Assembly (NCBI GenBank): GCA_028290245.1
Contig: JAQGKG010000134.1
Location: 1-7,422, forward strand
From: Devosia sp.
Lineage (GTDB): Bacteria; Pseudomonadota; Alphaproteobacteria; Rhizobiales; Devosiaceae
Length of the DNA: 7,422 nt
Direction of reading: 5' to 3'
Positions 1 to 5,576 of the stretch are shown here, one piece after another. The notes beneath the pieces are model-generated. The model did not search any database. It was not told the origin of the DNA and was given only the letters and a program-made list of their open reading frames with translations. The translations under genes were made by a program, and so were the position numbers. Positions within the stretch are counted from its first letter, which is position 1, and each line of letters begins with the position of its first letter.

Positions 1-25
1 CAAGCTTGGCGGGATCGATGGACAT
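1..25 (-). CDS. 5' end of an unidentified minus-strand gene (partial)
   Basis: An ATG on the minus strand at 25-23 opens a frame reading MSIDPAKL before the window ends. A purine-rich AGAGG (complement of 32-36) lies 6 nt upstream, a sensible ribosome binding site. Eight residues are too few to name the product. In related genomes I recall an inositol monophosphatase-family gene beside this MotA-like/OmpA pair, but nothing here confirms that. It is divergent from the channel gene at 199. Confidence 0.4.
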
Positions 26-141
26 GGCAGGCCTCTGGCAGGATTGAATGGACTTGCCCTTACTGCCTTCGCGCGAAAGTTCCGTGACGGACACCCATCA
101 CACCTTCTCTAGTCATTAACCTTTCCGATTGCCCCGCCCGC

Positions 142-170
142 TTGCGCTGACTAGTCTGCGCACTTGTGAT
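142..170 (+). promoter_or_regulatory. Candidate promoter of the MotA-like/OmpA operon
   Basis: TTGCGC at 142-147 and TGTGAT at 165-170 are separated by 17 bp, matching the sigma-70 -35 (3 of 6) and -10 (4 of 6) hexamers loosely. It would start transcription near 177, about 20 nt before the ATG at 199. The rest of the divergent spacer 26-198 shows only a lone TTAACC half-site at 115-120. Weak evidence, by eye only. Confidence 0.3.
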
Positions 171-198
171 TTGCGCGTAAGGGGCAAGGTTCAGGCAG

Positions 199-1185
199 AT
201 GACGCAAGGCTACGATCCCTACCATCTCGCCAGTCCGACTGTTTACCTCATTAAGATCGTGATTTTTCTCGTTCTGGTTTCCCTCGTTGGCGCGATCCTG
301 GCCAGTCAGATCGTCACTTTCTTCTGGGCAAACCCCTTCATCAACTCGATGATTTTCTTCTCGCTGGCGGTCGGTATTTTCCTCAGCTTCCGACAGGTCA
401 TTCGGCTGTTCCCCGAGGTCAAGTGGGTGAATTCCCTGCAGGACGGCACCACCACCAACGTGCGCCCGCCCATCCTGCTGGCTCCGGTTGCCGGCATCCT
501 GCGCGAACGCATCGGCGAGGCGGTGATCACCCCATCTTCGATGCGCTCCATCCTCGACTCCGTAGGCAACCGCCTGGACGAAGCCAAGGACACCTCGCGC
601 TACCTCACCGGCCTGCTGGTCTTCCTCGGCCTGATGGGCACCTTCTACGGCTTGCTGGAAACCGTTAGCTCCGTTGCCGGCGTCATCAATGCGCTCGACG
701 TCAGCGCGGGTGACTCGGCCTCCCAGTTCGCCAGTCTGCGTGAAGGCCTTGCGGCGCCGCTGCGCGGCATGGGCACGGCCTTCTCGTCCTCGCTGTTCGG
801 CCTCGCCGGCTCGCTGGTGCTGGGTTTCCTCGACTTGCAGACCAGCCAGGCTCAAAACGCCTTTTATACCGACCTTGAGGACTGGATGACCTCGATGACT
901 GAGCTCGATCATCCGGTGAGCGCCATGCAGGCCAATGCCGGTGGCCAGGAAATGCAGGCCATGTTCGACAAGCTCGGCGACAGCATGCAAAACCAGAACT
1001 CCAGCCAGAACGCCATTCGCGCCATGGCCGAACTGGCGCGCGGCATCGATGGCCTGGTCAAGCATATCCGCGTCGAGCAGGACGACCTGCGCAAGCATAT
1101 CAACGAGCAGGGCCAGACCAACAAGAAGCTGCGCGAACTGATCGATGCCGTGCTGACGCAGGCCGATACCGAGCGGCGGAACTAA
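199..1185 (+). CDS. MotA/TolQ/ExbB-type proton channel family protein
   Basis: 328 residues, an inner-membrane stator or channel subunit of the MotA/TolQ/ExbB class, expected to form a pentamer around a dimer of the downstream OmpA-domain protein and to use ion flow to drive its movement. Hydrophobic segments lie at about 17-38, 47-64, 136-158 and 188-212. The third carries GLMGTFYGLLETV (144-156), the fourth GMGTAFSSSLFGLAGS (190-205); these match the family's pore-lining helices, with Thr148 and Thr193 at typical polar positions. The last ~115 residues are polar and helical, probably a cytoplasmic tail (heptad-like at about 285-320). The start is the first ATG, with only a modest AAGG/AGG upstream. 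The next gene begins 3 nt after the stop, so they form an operon. Automated pipelines often call it flagellar MotA, but no flagellar gene is nearby; the physiological role is unknown. Confidence 0.85.
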   Translation: MTQGYDPYHLASPTVYLIKIVIFLVLVSLVGAILASQIVTFFWANPFINSMIFFSLAVGIFLSFRQVIRLFPEVKWVNSLQDGTTTNVRPPILLAPVAGILRERIGEAVITPSSMRSILDSVGNRLDEAKDTSRYLTGLLVFLGLMGTFYGLLETVSSVAGVINALDVSAGDSASQFASLREGLAAPLRGMGTAFSSSLFGLAGSLVLGFLDLQTSQAQNAFYTDLEDWMTSMTELDHPVSAMQANAGGQEMQAMFDKLGDSMQNQNSSQNAIRAMAELARGIDGLVKHIRVEQDDLRKHINEQGQTNKKLRELIDAVLTQADTERRN

Positions 1186-1188
1186 GAC

Positions 1189-2214
1189 ATGCCGGGAGCG
1201 CGTTCCCGTCGCAGGCAGGAGGCCAATTACTGGCCCGGCTTCGTCGACGCCCTGTCGAGCCTGCTGCTCGTCATCATTTTCATGCTCACCCTGTTCGTCT
1301 TGACCCAGTTTTTCCTGGGCCAGGAACTGCAGGGCCGTGACACGGCGCTGGCCCGCCTCAACAGCCAGATCGCCGAGCTGACCGACCTGTTGCAGCTCGA
1401 ACGCGCCAATTCCGACGACCTCGGCAGCCAGATCGCCACGCTGACCGCAACGCTCGGCAGCGCACAGGCCGACAACGCCAGCCTGACCAGCCAGCTCGCC
1501 GGCATCGGCACGGGACTGGGGGATAAGGACGCGACTATCGCGGCCATGCAGGATGACCTGCTGAACGCCCAGGAGCTGTCCGACGAGGCCAATGCCCAGG
1601 TCGCACTCCTCAACCAGCAACTGGCCGCCCTGCGAGTTCAGGTCGGCGCTTTGGAAGCCGCGCTCAACGCCTCGGAGAGCCGCGACACTGAATCCAGAAC
1701 CCAGATCGCCGATCTCGGCCGCCGCCTCAATGTGGCCCTCGCGCAGCGCGTCCAGGATCTCGCCAGATATCGCTCGGATTTCTTTGGCCGCCTGCGCCAG
1801 ATCCTCGAAGGCCGCGCCGATGTCCGCGTTGTCGGCGACCGTTTCGTGTTCCAGTCCGAAGTGCTGTTCACCCCCGGCCAAGCCGATATTTCAGCGGCAG
1901 GCACGCCCGACCTCGACGCACTAGCCGATGCCATCCTGCAGCTCGAACAAGAAATTCCGCCCGACATCAACTGGGTGATGCGTATCGACGGCCACACCGA
2001 CGTCCGACCGATTTCCAACGCCCGCTTCCCGTCGAACTGGGAGCTCTCCGCCGCTCGCGCCATCTCGGTCGCACGTTATCTGGTCACCAAGGGCGTTTCG
2101 CCCAACCGGCTAGTCGCCGCCGGCTTCGGCGAATTCACCCCACTCGACCCCGCCGAAAACGAGGACGCCTACCGTCGCAACCGGCGTATCGAGTTCAAGC
2201 TGACTGAAGGCTAG
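1189..2214 (+). CDS. MotB-like OmpA-family peptidoglycan-binding protein with coiled coil
   Basis: 341 residues. A short basic N-terminus is followed by one membrane helix (about 19-43) beginning YWPGFVDALSSLLLV. Asp20 sits where MotB carries its proton-binding aspartate. Residues ~45-200 form a long periplasmic coiled coil built on a regular heptad register. Residues ~215-341 are an OmpA/MotB C-terminal domain: GHTDVRP at 268-274 and LSAARAISVARYL at 286-298, with Asp271 and Arg290 as the likely diaminopimelate-binding pair, then RRNRRIEFKL near the end. It presumably anchors the upstream five-subunit channel to peptidoglycan. Start: ATG 3 nt after the previous stop, with GGCGGA just upstream. 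Its stop shares the tetranucleotide CTAG with the stop of the convergent ABC gene. Family membership is secure; what the motor does in the cell is not known from the sequence. Confidence 0.85.
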   Translation: MPGARSRRRQEANYWPGFVDALSSLLLVIIFMLTLFVLTQFFLGQELQGRDTALARLNSQIAELTDLLQLERANSDDLGSQIATLTATLGSAQADNASLTSQLAGIGTGLGDKDATIAAMQDDLLNAQELSDEANAQVALLNQQLAALRVQVGALEAALNASESRDTESRTQIADLGRRLNVALAQRVQDLARYRSDFFGRLRQILEGRADVRVVGDRFVFQSEVLFTPGQADISAAGTPDLDALADAILQLEQEIPPDINWVMRIDGHTDVRPISNARFPSNWELSAARAISVARYLVTKGVSPNRLVAAGFGEFTPLDPAENEDAYRRNRRIEFKLTEG

Positions 2215-4031
2215 GCCGGCATGTCATCCATGCGGAACTGCAACTTCGCCAGTTCTGCATAACGCCCGCCCTTGGCCACCAACTCGTCATGCGTGCCCTG
2301 GTCGATAATCTGCCCACCATCGAGCACCAATATCTTATCGGCGTCGCGGATGGTGGCGAGGCGATGGGCGATCACCAGCGTCGTGCGACCCTCCATCAGA
2401 TGCGCCAACGCCACCTGCACCAGCCGTTCGCTCTGAGCGTCAAGTGCCGAAGTGGCCTCGTCAAGCAGCAGGATCGGCGCATTCTTGAGGATGGCGCGGG
2501 CAATGGCCAGGCGCTGCTTCTGCCCGCCGGATAGCGTCACGCCGCGCTCGCCAACCAGTGTGTCATAGCCCAGCGGCATTTCAGCGACGAAGCTATGCAC
2601 CAGCGCCGCGGTTGCCGCAGCCTCGACTTCCTGCTGGCTGGCACCAGGTTTGCCAAACCGGATATTGTCGCCAATGGTCCCGGCAAAAATCGTCGGTTCC
2701 TGCTCGACATAGGCAAACCGCTGCCGCAGCGGGATCAAGCCGACGTCACGAATATCGACACCATCGACACGGATCGACCCGCTGGTTACATCATAAAAAC
2801 GCTGCAGCAGCGACAGCGTGGTGGACTTGCCAGAGCCGGACGGCCCCACCAAAGCAACAGTCTCGCCATGTGCAACCGAGAAGCTCACGTTGCTCAGCAC
2901 GCTCTCGAGCCCAGCGCTATCATAGCTGAACGCGACCTTGTCGAACTCCACCGTACCCAGCGGAGGGGTCGGCAACAGCTTGGGGACGGCGGGGTCGGTA
3001 ATCGTCGCTTCAGTGTCCAATATCTCGGTCAGCCGCTCAGTCGCGCCGGATACCTGCTGCAGTGTACCCAGCACGTCGCTGACATTGGTCAGCGCGCCGG
3101 ATGCCATCAAGGCATAGATCAGAAACTGGGTGAGTTCGCCGGCAGTGACGGTGCCTTCGAACACCGCACGGGCGCCCCACCAGACCAGCCCGACAATCGC
3201 CGCCGTACCGAGGAAAATAGCCATGCCGACCAGCACCGCACGCGCGCCAAGCCGGTTCACCTCGGCCTGGTAGTTGGCGCGGCTGTGGCTGTCATAAATG
3301 CCCGACTGCGTCGCTTCCTGGGTAAACGCCTTTACCGTCCGGGTGGCTCCGAGCATTTCAGTGGACATGGCGGAAAGGTCGGCCAGCGAATCCTGGGTCT
3401 TGCGGGACATGCCGCGCAGGCGCCTTGAGTAGGCGATCAGCGGAAACAGGATGCACGGCACCAGCACCACGACGGCAATCGTCATCGCCGGGCTGGTCAG
3501 CGCCATCATCACCAGTGCGCCGATGATCGTGACCAAGGAACGCAGCGCCAGCGAGAAGCTGGATGCCACGGCAAAGCGGATGACATTGACGTCGCCATTG
3601 AGACGACTGGTCAGCTCGCCAACGCGGTTGGTATCGAAATAGTGGCTATCAAGACGAAGCAGATGGCCAAACACGGCCTCGCGCAGGTCCGCGAGCACTT
3701 TTTCGCCGAGGCTCGCAATAAAGTAGAACCGCGCGCCGCTCGCCAGCCCCATGATGGCGGCGATGCCCACAATCAGCCAGCCGTAACGCGTTACATTGTC
3801 GAGGTTTTGCGCCAGGAACCCCTCGTCGATCGCGCCGCCCATCACATAGGGAATGGCCAGCGACGACAGTGCCGACAGCAGCAGGAACACAACAGTCAGC
3901 ACCAGCCGCAAGGGATAGCGCAGCATGAATGGTAGCAACTTGCGTAGCGGTTGCAGCTTGCGCGGGTTGATGATGGGATTGGTTGCGAGCTTTTCAGGGT
4001 CAGCCTGAACCGGGAGGGCCTGATCAGTCAT
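2211..4031 (-). CDS. ABC exporter half-transporter (fused permease and ATPase, MsbA/BmrA-like)
   Basis: About 606 residues from the ATG at 4031, the usual length for a type I (type IV fold) ABC exporter half that works as a homodimer. Six membrane segments lie at roughly 43-63, 85-101, 159-179, 183-201, 267-289 and 299-317. The coupling region after TM2 has the typical LRxxxFxHLLRL and GELTSRLNxD patterns. The ATPase domain is complete: A-loop Tyr370, Walker A GPSGSGKST (396-404), Q-loop Gln444, signature LSGGQ (500-504), Walker B ILLLDE (520-525, catalytic Glu525), D-loop SALD (528-531), H-loop His556. It should therefore hydrolyse ATP and export a hydrophobic or lipid-like substrate, which cannot be named. 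The frame stays open to a GTG at 4100, but a likely promoter overlaps that codon, so I prefer ATG 4031 (or 4046). Neither has a good Shine-Dalgarno. It is convergent with the OmpA gene and divergent from rpmE. Confidence 0.92.
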   Translation of the reverse strand: MTDQALPVQADPEKLATNPIINPRKLQPLRKLLPFMLRYPLRLVLTVVFLLLSALSSLAIPYVMGGAIDEGFLAQNLDNVTRYGWLIVGIAAIMGLASGARFYFIASLGEKVLADLREAVFGHLLRLDSHYFDTNRVGELTSRLNGDVNVIRFAVASSFSLALRSLVTIIGALVMMALTSPAMTIAVVVLVPCILFPLIAYSRRLRGMSRKTQDSLADLSAMSTEMLGATRTVKAFTQEATQSGIYDSHSRANYQAEVNRLGARAVLVGMAIFLGTAAIVGLVWWGARAVFEGTVTAGELTQFLIYALMASGALTNVSDVLGTLQQVSGATERLTEILDTEATITDPAVPKLLPTPPLGTVEFDKVAFSYDSAGLESVLSNVSFSVAHGETVALVGPSGSGKSTTLSLLQRFYDVTSGSIRVDGVDIRDVGLIPLRQRFAYVEQEPTIFAGTIGDNIRFGKPGASQQEVEAAATAALVHSFVAEMPLGYDTLVGERGVTLSGGQKQRLAIARAILKNAPILLLDEATSALDAQSERLVQVALAHLMEGRTTLVIAHRLATIRDADKILVLDGGQIIDQGTHDELVAKGGRYAELAKLQFRMDDMPA

Positions 4032-4089
4032 CGCAGGGTACGCCATGTGCTTTGAGGGCCGCAGAAGAGCTGGACCGCAGTGAGGCTTC

Positions 4090-4118
4090 GATATAGGCAC
4101 TCCCCATCAGAGCGGCAA
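4090..4118 (-). promoter_or_regulatory. Candidate promoter of the ABC exporter gene
   Basis: On the minus strand TTGCCG (complement of 4118-4113) and TATATC (4095-4090) are 17 bp apart, each matching 4 of 6 consensus positions. Transcription would begin near 4083, leaving a leader of about 37 or 52 nt before the ATGs at 4046 and 4031. It overlaps the in-frame GTG at 4100 and so argues against that upstream start. Confidence 0.45.
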
Positions 4119-4155
4119 CCGCTTTGTCCGGTGCGAAATTGCCGCGCCCATGCCC

Positions 4156-4184
4156 TTGCGGATTAGGCGCGCCTTCTGTATGAA
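4156..4184 (+). promoter_or_regulatory. Candidate rpmE promoter
   Basis: TTGCGG (4156-4161) and TATGAA (4179-4184) with a 17-bp spacer. The start would fall near 4191, giving a leader of about 59 nt that contains the hairpin at 4212-4229. The same TTGCGG hexamer begins the candidate trcR promoter at 6901. Assigned by eye. Confidence 0.4.
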
Positions 4185-4211
4185 GCCGCCAACACCAGTT
4201 TAGATGCTCTC

Positions 4212-4229
4212 CGGGCGCTGCGGCGCCCG
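4212..4229 (+). promoter_or_regulatory. Hairpin in the rpmE 5' leader
   Basis: CGGGCGC (4212-4218) pairs perfectly with GCGCCCG (4223-4229) around the loop TGCG. The stem ends 8 nt before the rpmE Shine-Dalgarno (GAGG, 4238-4241) and is followed by a U-containing run GUUUGAUUUGAG. Ribosomal protein L31 genes have structured autoregulatory leaders in several other bacterial groups, so this may be a protein-binding or attenuating element. The structure is seen; its function is inferred. Confidence 0.5.
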
Positions 4230-4249
4230 TTTGATTTGAGGCGATACCG

Positions 4250-4471
4250 ATGAAGGCTGATACCCATCCGGACTACCACCTGATTAACGTGGTAATGACC
4301 GACGGCACCAAGTACGAGACGCGTTCGACCTACGGCAAAGCCGGCGATACGCTGCAGCTCGATATCGACTCCAAGACCCACCCGGCCTGGACCGGTGGCA
4401 CGGGCCAACTGCTCGACCGCGGCGGCCGTGTCTCGCGCTTCAAGGAGCGCTTCAAGGGTCTCGGCCTCTAA
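4250..4471 (+). CDS. rpmE: 50S ribosomal protein bL31
   Basis: 73 residues, full length for bL31, a small protein of the large subunit that lies near the central protuberance and bridges to the 30S head. The family pattern runs throughout: MKADTHPDYH at the start, VVMTDGTKYETRSTYG, then THPAWTGGTGQLLDRGGRVSRF and a C-terminal FKGLGL. It has no cysteines, so it is the zinc-independent (C-minus) form, as in other alphaproteobacterial L31 proteins I recall. The start is fixed by family alignment and by GAGG 8 nt upstream. It is a single-gene unit: its own candidate promoter and leader hairpin upstream, an intrinsic terminator 25 nt after the stop, divergent from the ABC exporter and convergent with rcdA. 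Confidence 0.97.
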   Translation: MKADTHPDYHLINVVMTDGTKYETRSTYGKAGDTLQLDIDSKTHPAWTGGTGQLLDRGGRVSRFKERFKGLGL

Positions 4472-4495
4472 GGCCGATCTCTACAGAATTTCGAC

Positions 4496-4520
4496 AAGCC
4501 CGGCCTCGTGCCGGGCTTTT
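4496..4520 (+). terminator. Intrinsic terminator of rpmE
   Basis: AAGCCCGGC (4496-4504) pairs perfectly with GCCGGGCTT (4510-4518) around a 5-nt loop and runs into TTTT (4517-4520), then GG and TTTG. Position and polarity fit rpmE, whose stop ends at 4471. Confidence 0.9.
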
Positions 4521-4569
4521 GGTTTGTGTGATTTTGCCTGACTTGCTCTAGGCCCATCACCAACTCGAT

Positions 4570-4686
4570 GTCATCCCGGCCTTGAGCCGGGACCCATCTC
4601 GAGATCGAGCCCCAGTCGCAAGGTGGTTCGATCTAGCGGCGCTTTGATACATCTCAGGATGGGCCCCGGCTCAAGGCCGGGGTGAC
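4570..4686. repeat. 117-bp palindromic intergenic repeat element
   Basis: The left arm (4570-4598) and right arm (4658-4686) are inverted copies of 29 bp with two mismatches. The inverted match extends inward to about 36 bp per arm with four mismatches. Each arm is itself a small palindrome (CCCGGC-CTTGA-GCCGGG in the left arm), and the centre holds a third inverted pair (4602-4611 with 4625-4634, 9 of 10). This mosaic of hairpins is typical of dispersed non-coding repeats of alphaproteobacteria, in the style of RIME elements of rhizobia. It lies between the convergent rpmE and rcdA genes, where it could also end the rcdA transcript. No transposase is present. Confidence 0.75.
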
Positions 4687-4716
4687 ACCGTGGTGGCGCC
4701 GCAGTAGAAAAAGCGC

Positions 4717-5232
4717 CTACCGTCCAAACGCCGCCTTTAGCCGCGCCAACTGATCCGCAATGCCATTGGCCGTCCCCGGATCGAGATCCGGCATCTTGCC
4801 GCGTTCGAGCGTATCGAACTGCATCACCCGGTCGAACAGCCGGTCACCCTTGTCGACATAGTCGCGCAGCGCCTGTGGAAGCTGGTCGAAACCCGGGCCA
4901 CCTCGCTCCGAAGGCGTCGCCGAAAATTTCACCTTCTCCTTTTCGGAGCGGGCGTTTTCCTTGGTAATTTCGCCTTCATTGACCGCACGCTGCAGCAGCA
5001 GCCATGAGGCCAGCTGCATCAGCCGCGTCGTCAGCCGCATGGACTCGGTAGCGTAGAGGAAGGATGCTTCGCGGCTGAGGATACGGCTGTCGCCGCGTCC
5101 GTCGCCGTCGAGATAGGTGGCGACGTCTTCGATCAGCCCCATGCCTTCGCGATAGAGCACATCAAAACCACCCGAGGCCACGATGCGCGGACCGAGGGCG
5201 ATAGCTGGTGCTGTCTCATTGAAGTCGCTCAA
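4717..5232 (-). CDS. rcdA: DUF1465 family protein, RcdA-like (regulator of CtrA degradation)
   Basis: 171 residues. The central block FLYATESMRLTTRLMQLASWLLLQRAV (58-84; note the conserved TESMRLTTRLMQ) and the preceding FDVLYREGMGLIEDVATYLDG (23-43) identify the alphaproteobacterial DUF1465 family, which includes Caulobacter RcdA. RcdA is a three-helix-bundle adaptor that, with CpdR and PopA, helps deliver CtrA and other substrates to the ClpXP protease; the C-terminal part (here ~100-171, polar) is flexible in that protein. The family is clear; exact RcdA function in this organism is inferred. The start is TTG, supported by an excellent AGAGGAG (complement of 5246-5240) 7 nt upstream; the next in-frame ATG is at residue 31, inside the conserved region. 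Upstream lie a candidate promoter and a CtrA box. It is convergent with rpmE across a palindromic repeat. Confidence 0.85.
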   Translation of the reverse strand: MSDFNETAPAIALGPRIVASGGFDVLYREGMGLIEDVATYLDGDGRGDSRILSREASFLYATESMRLTTRLMQLASWLLLQRAVNEGEITKENARSEKEKVKFSATPSERGGPGFDQLPQALRDYVDKGDRLFDRVMQFDTLERGKMPDLDPGTANGIADQLARLKAAFGR

Positions 5233-5239
5233 GCGGTCG

Positions 5240-5247
5240 CTCCTCTT
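5240..5247 (-). promoter_or_regulatory. Ribosome binding site that fixes the TTG start of rcdA
   Basis: Minus-strand AAGAGGAG sits 7 nt before the TTG at 5232-5230, a near-ideal Shine-Dalgarno at ideal spacing. No ATG or GTG in this frame has comparable support. Confidence 0.75.
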
Positions 5248-5256
5248 GCCGCGCCA

Positions 5257-5285
5257 ATTCTAGGCACAAACCGGCGAGCCGTCAT
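5257..5285 (-). promoter_or_regulatory. Candidate rcdA promoter
   Basis: On the minus strand ATGACG (complement of 5285-5280) and TAGAAT (5262-5257) are 17 bp apart, matching 4 of 6 and 5 of 6 consensus positions. The start would be near 5250, giving a very short leader that begins just ahead of the Shine-Dalgarno. It lies downstream of the minus-strand terminator at 5357-5384, so rcdA need not depend on read-through from the CtrA-box region. Confidence 0.4.
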
Positions 5286-5356
5286 CCCCGGCTCTCAATC
5301 TAGTTGAAAAGAGCTTTAAGATCAGGGCCATACGAAGGCAATGCAAACGCCTGATG

Positions 5357-5384
5357 AAAAAAAAGAGCGGTAAAGAACCGCTCT
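5357..5384 (-). terminator. Strong minus-strand intrinsic terminator
   Basis: Read on the minus strand, AGAGCGGT (5384-5377), a 5-nt loop and ACCGCTCT (5371-5364) form a perfect 8-bp stem followed by T8 (5364-5357). On the plus strand the stem has no T-run after it, so the polarity is clear. No protein gene ends close upstream: the nearest, DUF1192, stops about 190 nt earlier. It most simply ends a short non-coding transcript. Confidence 0.88.
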
Positions 5385-5443
5385 CGAAGTCAACAGGGAG
5401 GCGTCAAACAGAGGGAGAAACCACTCCGAAAAATCCAGAACAA
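5357..5443 (-). ncRNA. Candidate CtrA-controlled trans-acting small RNA
   Basis: Predicted ~85-nt minus-strand transcript. A promoter-like arrangement lies upstream: TTAACC of a CtrA box at the -35 position (5477-5472), a 17-bp spacer, then GATTAT (5454-5449) as -10. The 3' end is the intrinsic terminator with a U8 tail, a typical Hfq-binding end. The body is more A+T-rich than the surrounding genes, shows no good open frame, and contains two C-rich segments, TTTCTCCCTCTG and GCCTCCCTG, that could pair with Shine-Dalgarno sequences, as in known alphaproteobacterial sRNAs carrying CCUCC-type motifs. A short GGAG-CUCC stem may form near the 5' end. It does not match any sRNA I can name. Alternatively the region is the 3' UTR of the DUF1192 transcript. 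Confidence 0.45.
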
Positions 5444-5448
5444 ACTGA

Positions 5449-5489
5449 ATAATCACAGATTACGGCGAAGAGGTTAATTGCGCCTTAAC
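5449..5489 (-). promoter_or_regulatory. CtrA binding box with candidate minus-strand promoter
   Basis: On the minus strand TTAA (5488-5485), exactly 7 bp, then TTAACC (5477-5472): a full match to the CtrA consensus TTAA-N7-TTAA(C). The site is nearly symmetric and also reads TTAA-N7-TTAAC on the plus strand (5474-5489). The minus orientation has a -10-like GATTAT (5454-5449) at 17 bp, the usual geometry of a CtrA-activated promoter; on the plus strand no -10 is seen at that distance. A third TTAA lies at 5503-5506, and a GANTC site, the CcrM methylation target, at 5529-5533. The nearest minus-strand targets are the candidate sRNA and, past its terminator, rcdA. Confidence 0.6.
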
Positions 5490-5576
5490 AGGACCGGATT
5501 TCTTAACCCTGCTGCTTGCCATTCCGTTGACTCTGTCCGTCGCCATCCGATGCAGGCCAAACGCGGCGCGCTGAAG

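Noticed and set aside
115..120. A TTAACC half-site before the MotA-like gene as a CtrA box
   Set aside because: The partner half at 7 bp reads TTCT, not TTAA, so it is below what I would call a site.
151..1881. A 576-codon open frame on the minus strand
   Set aside because: It is antisense to the MotA-like and OmpA-family genes, which have clear family motifs and an operon layout. Its low-complexity E/Q/G/A-rich product is typical of mirror frames in GC-rich coding DNA.
199..2214. A Zorya anti-phage system
   Set aside because: Only the motor-like pair is present. The neighbours are housekeeping genes, with no helicase or nuclease partner, so defence is not supported.
2595..3428. A 277-codon plus-strand frame
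   Set aside because: It is a shadow of the ABC exporter gene, whose ATPase motifs are all intact on the other strand.
4461..4477. A hairpin TCGGCC-TCTAA-GGCCGA spanning the rpmE stop codon
   Set aside because: It is only 6 bp with no T-run, and a full terminator follows at 4496-4520. It is probably incidental.
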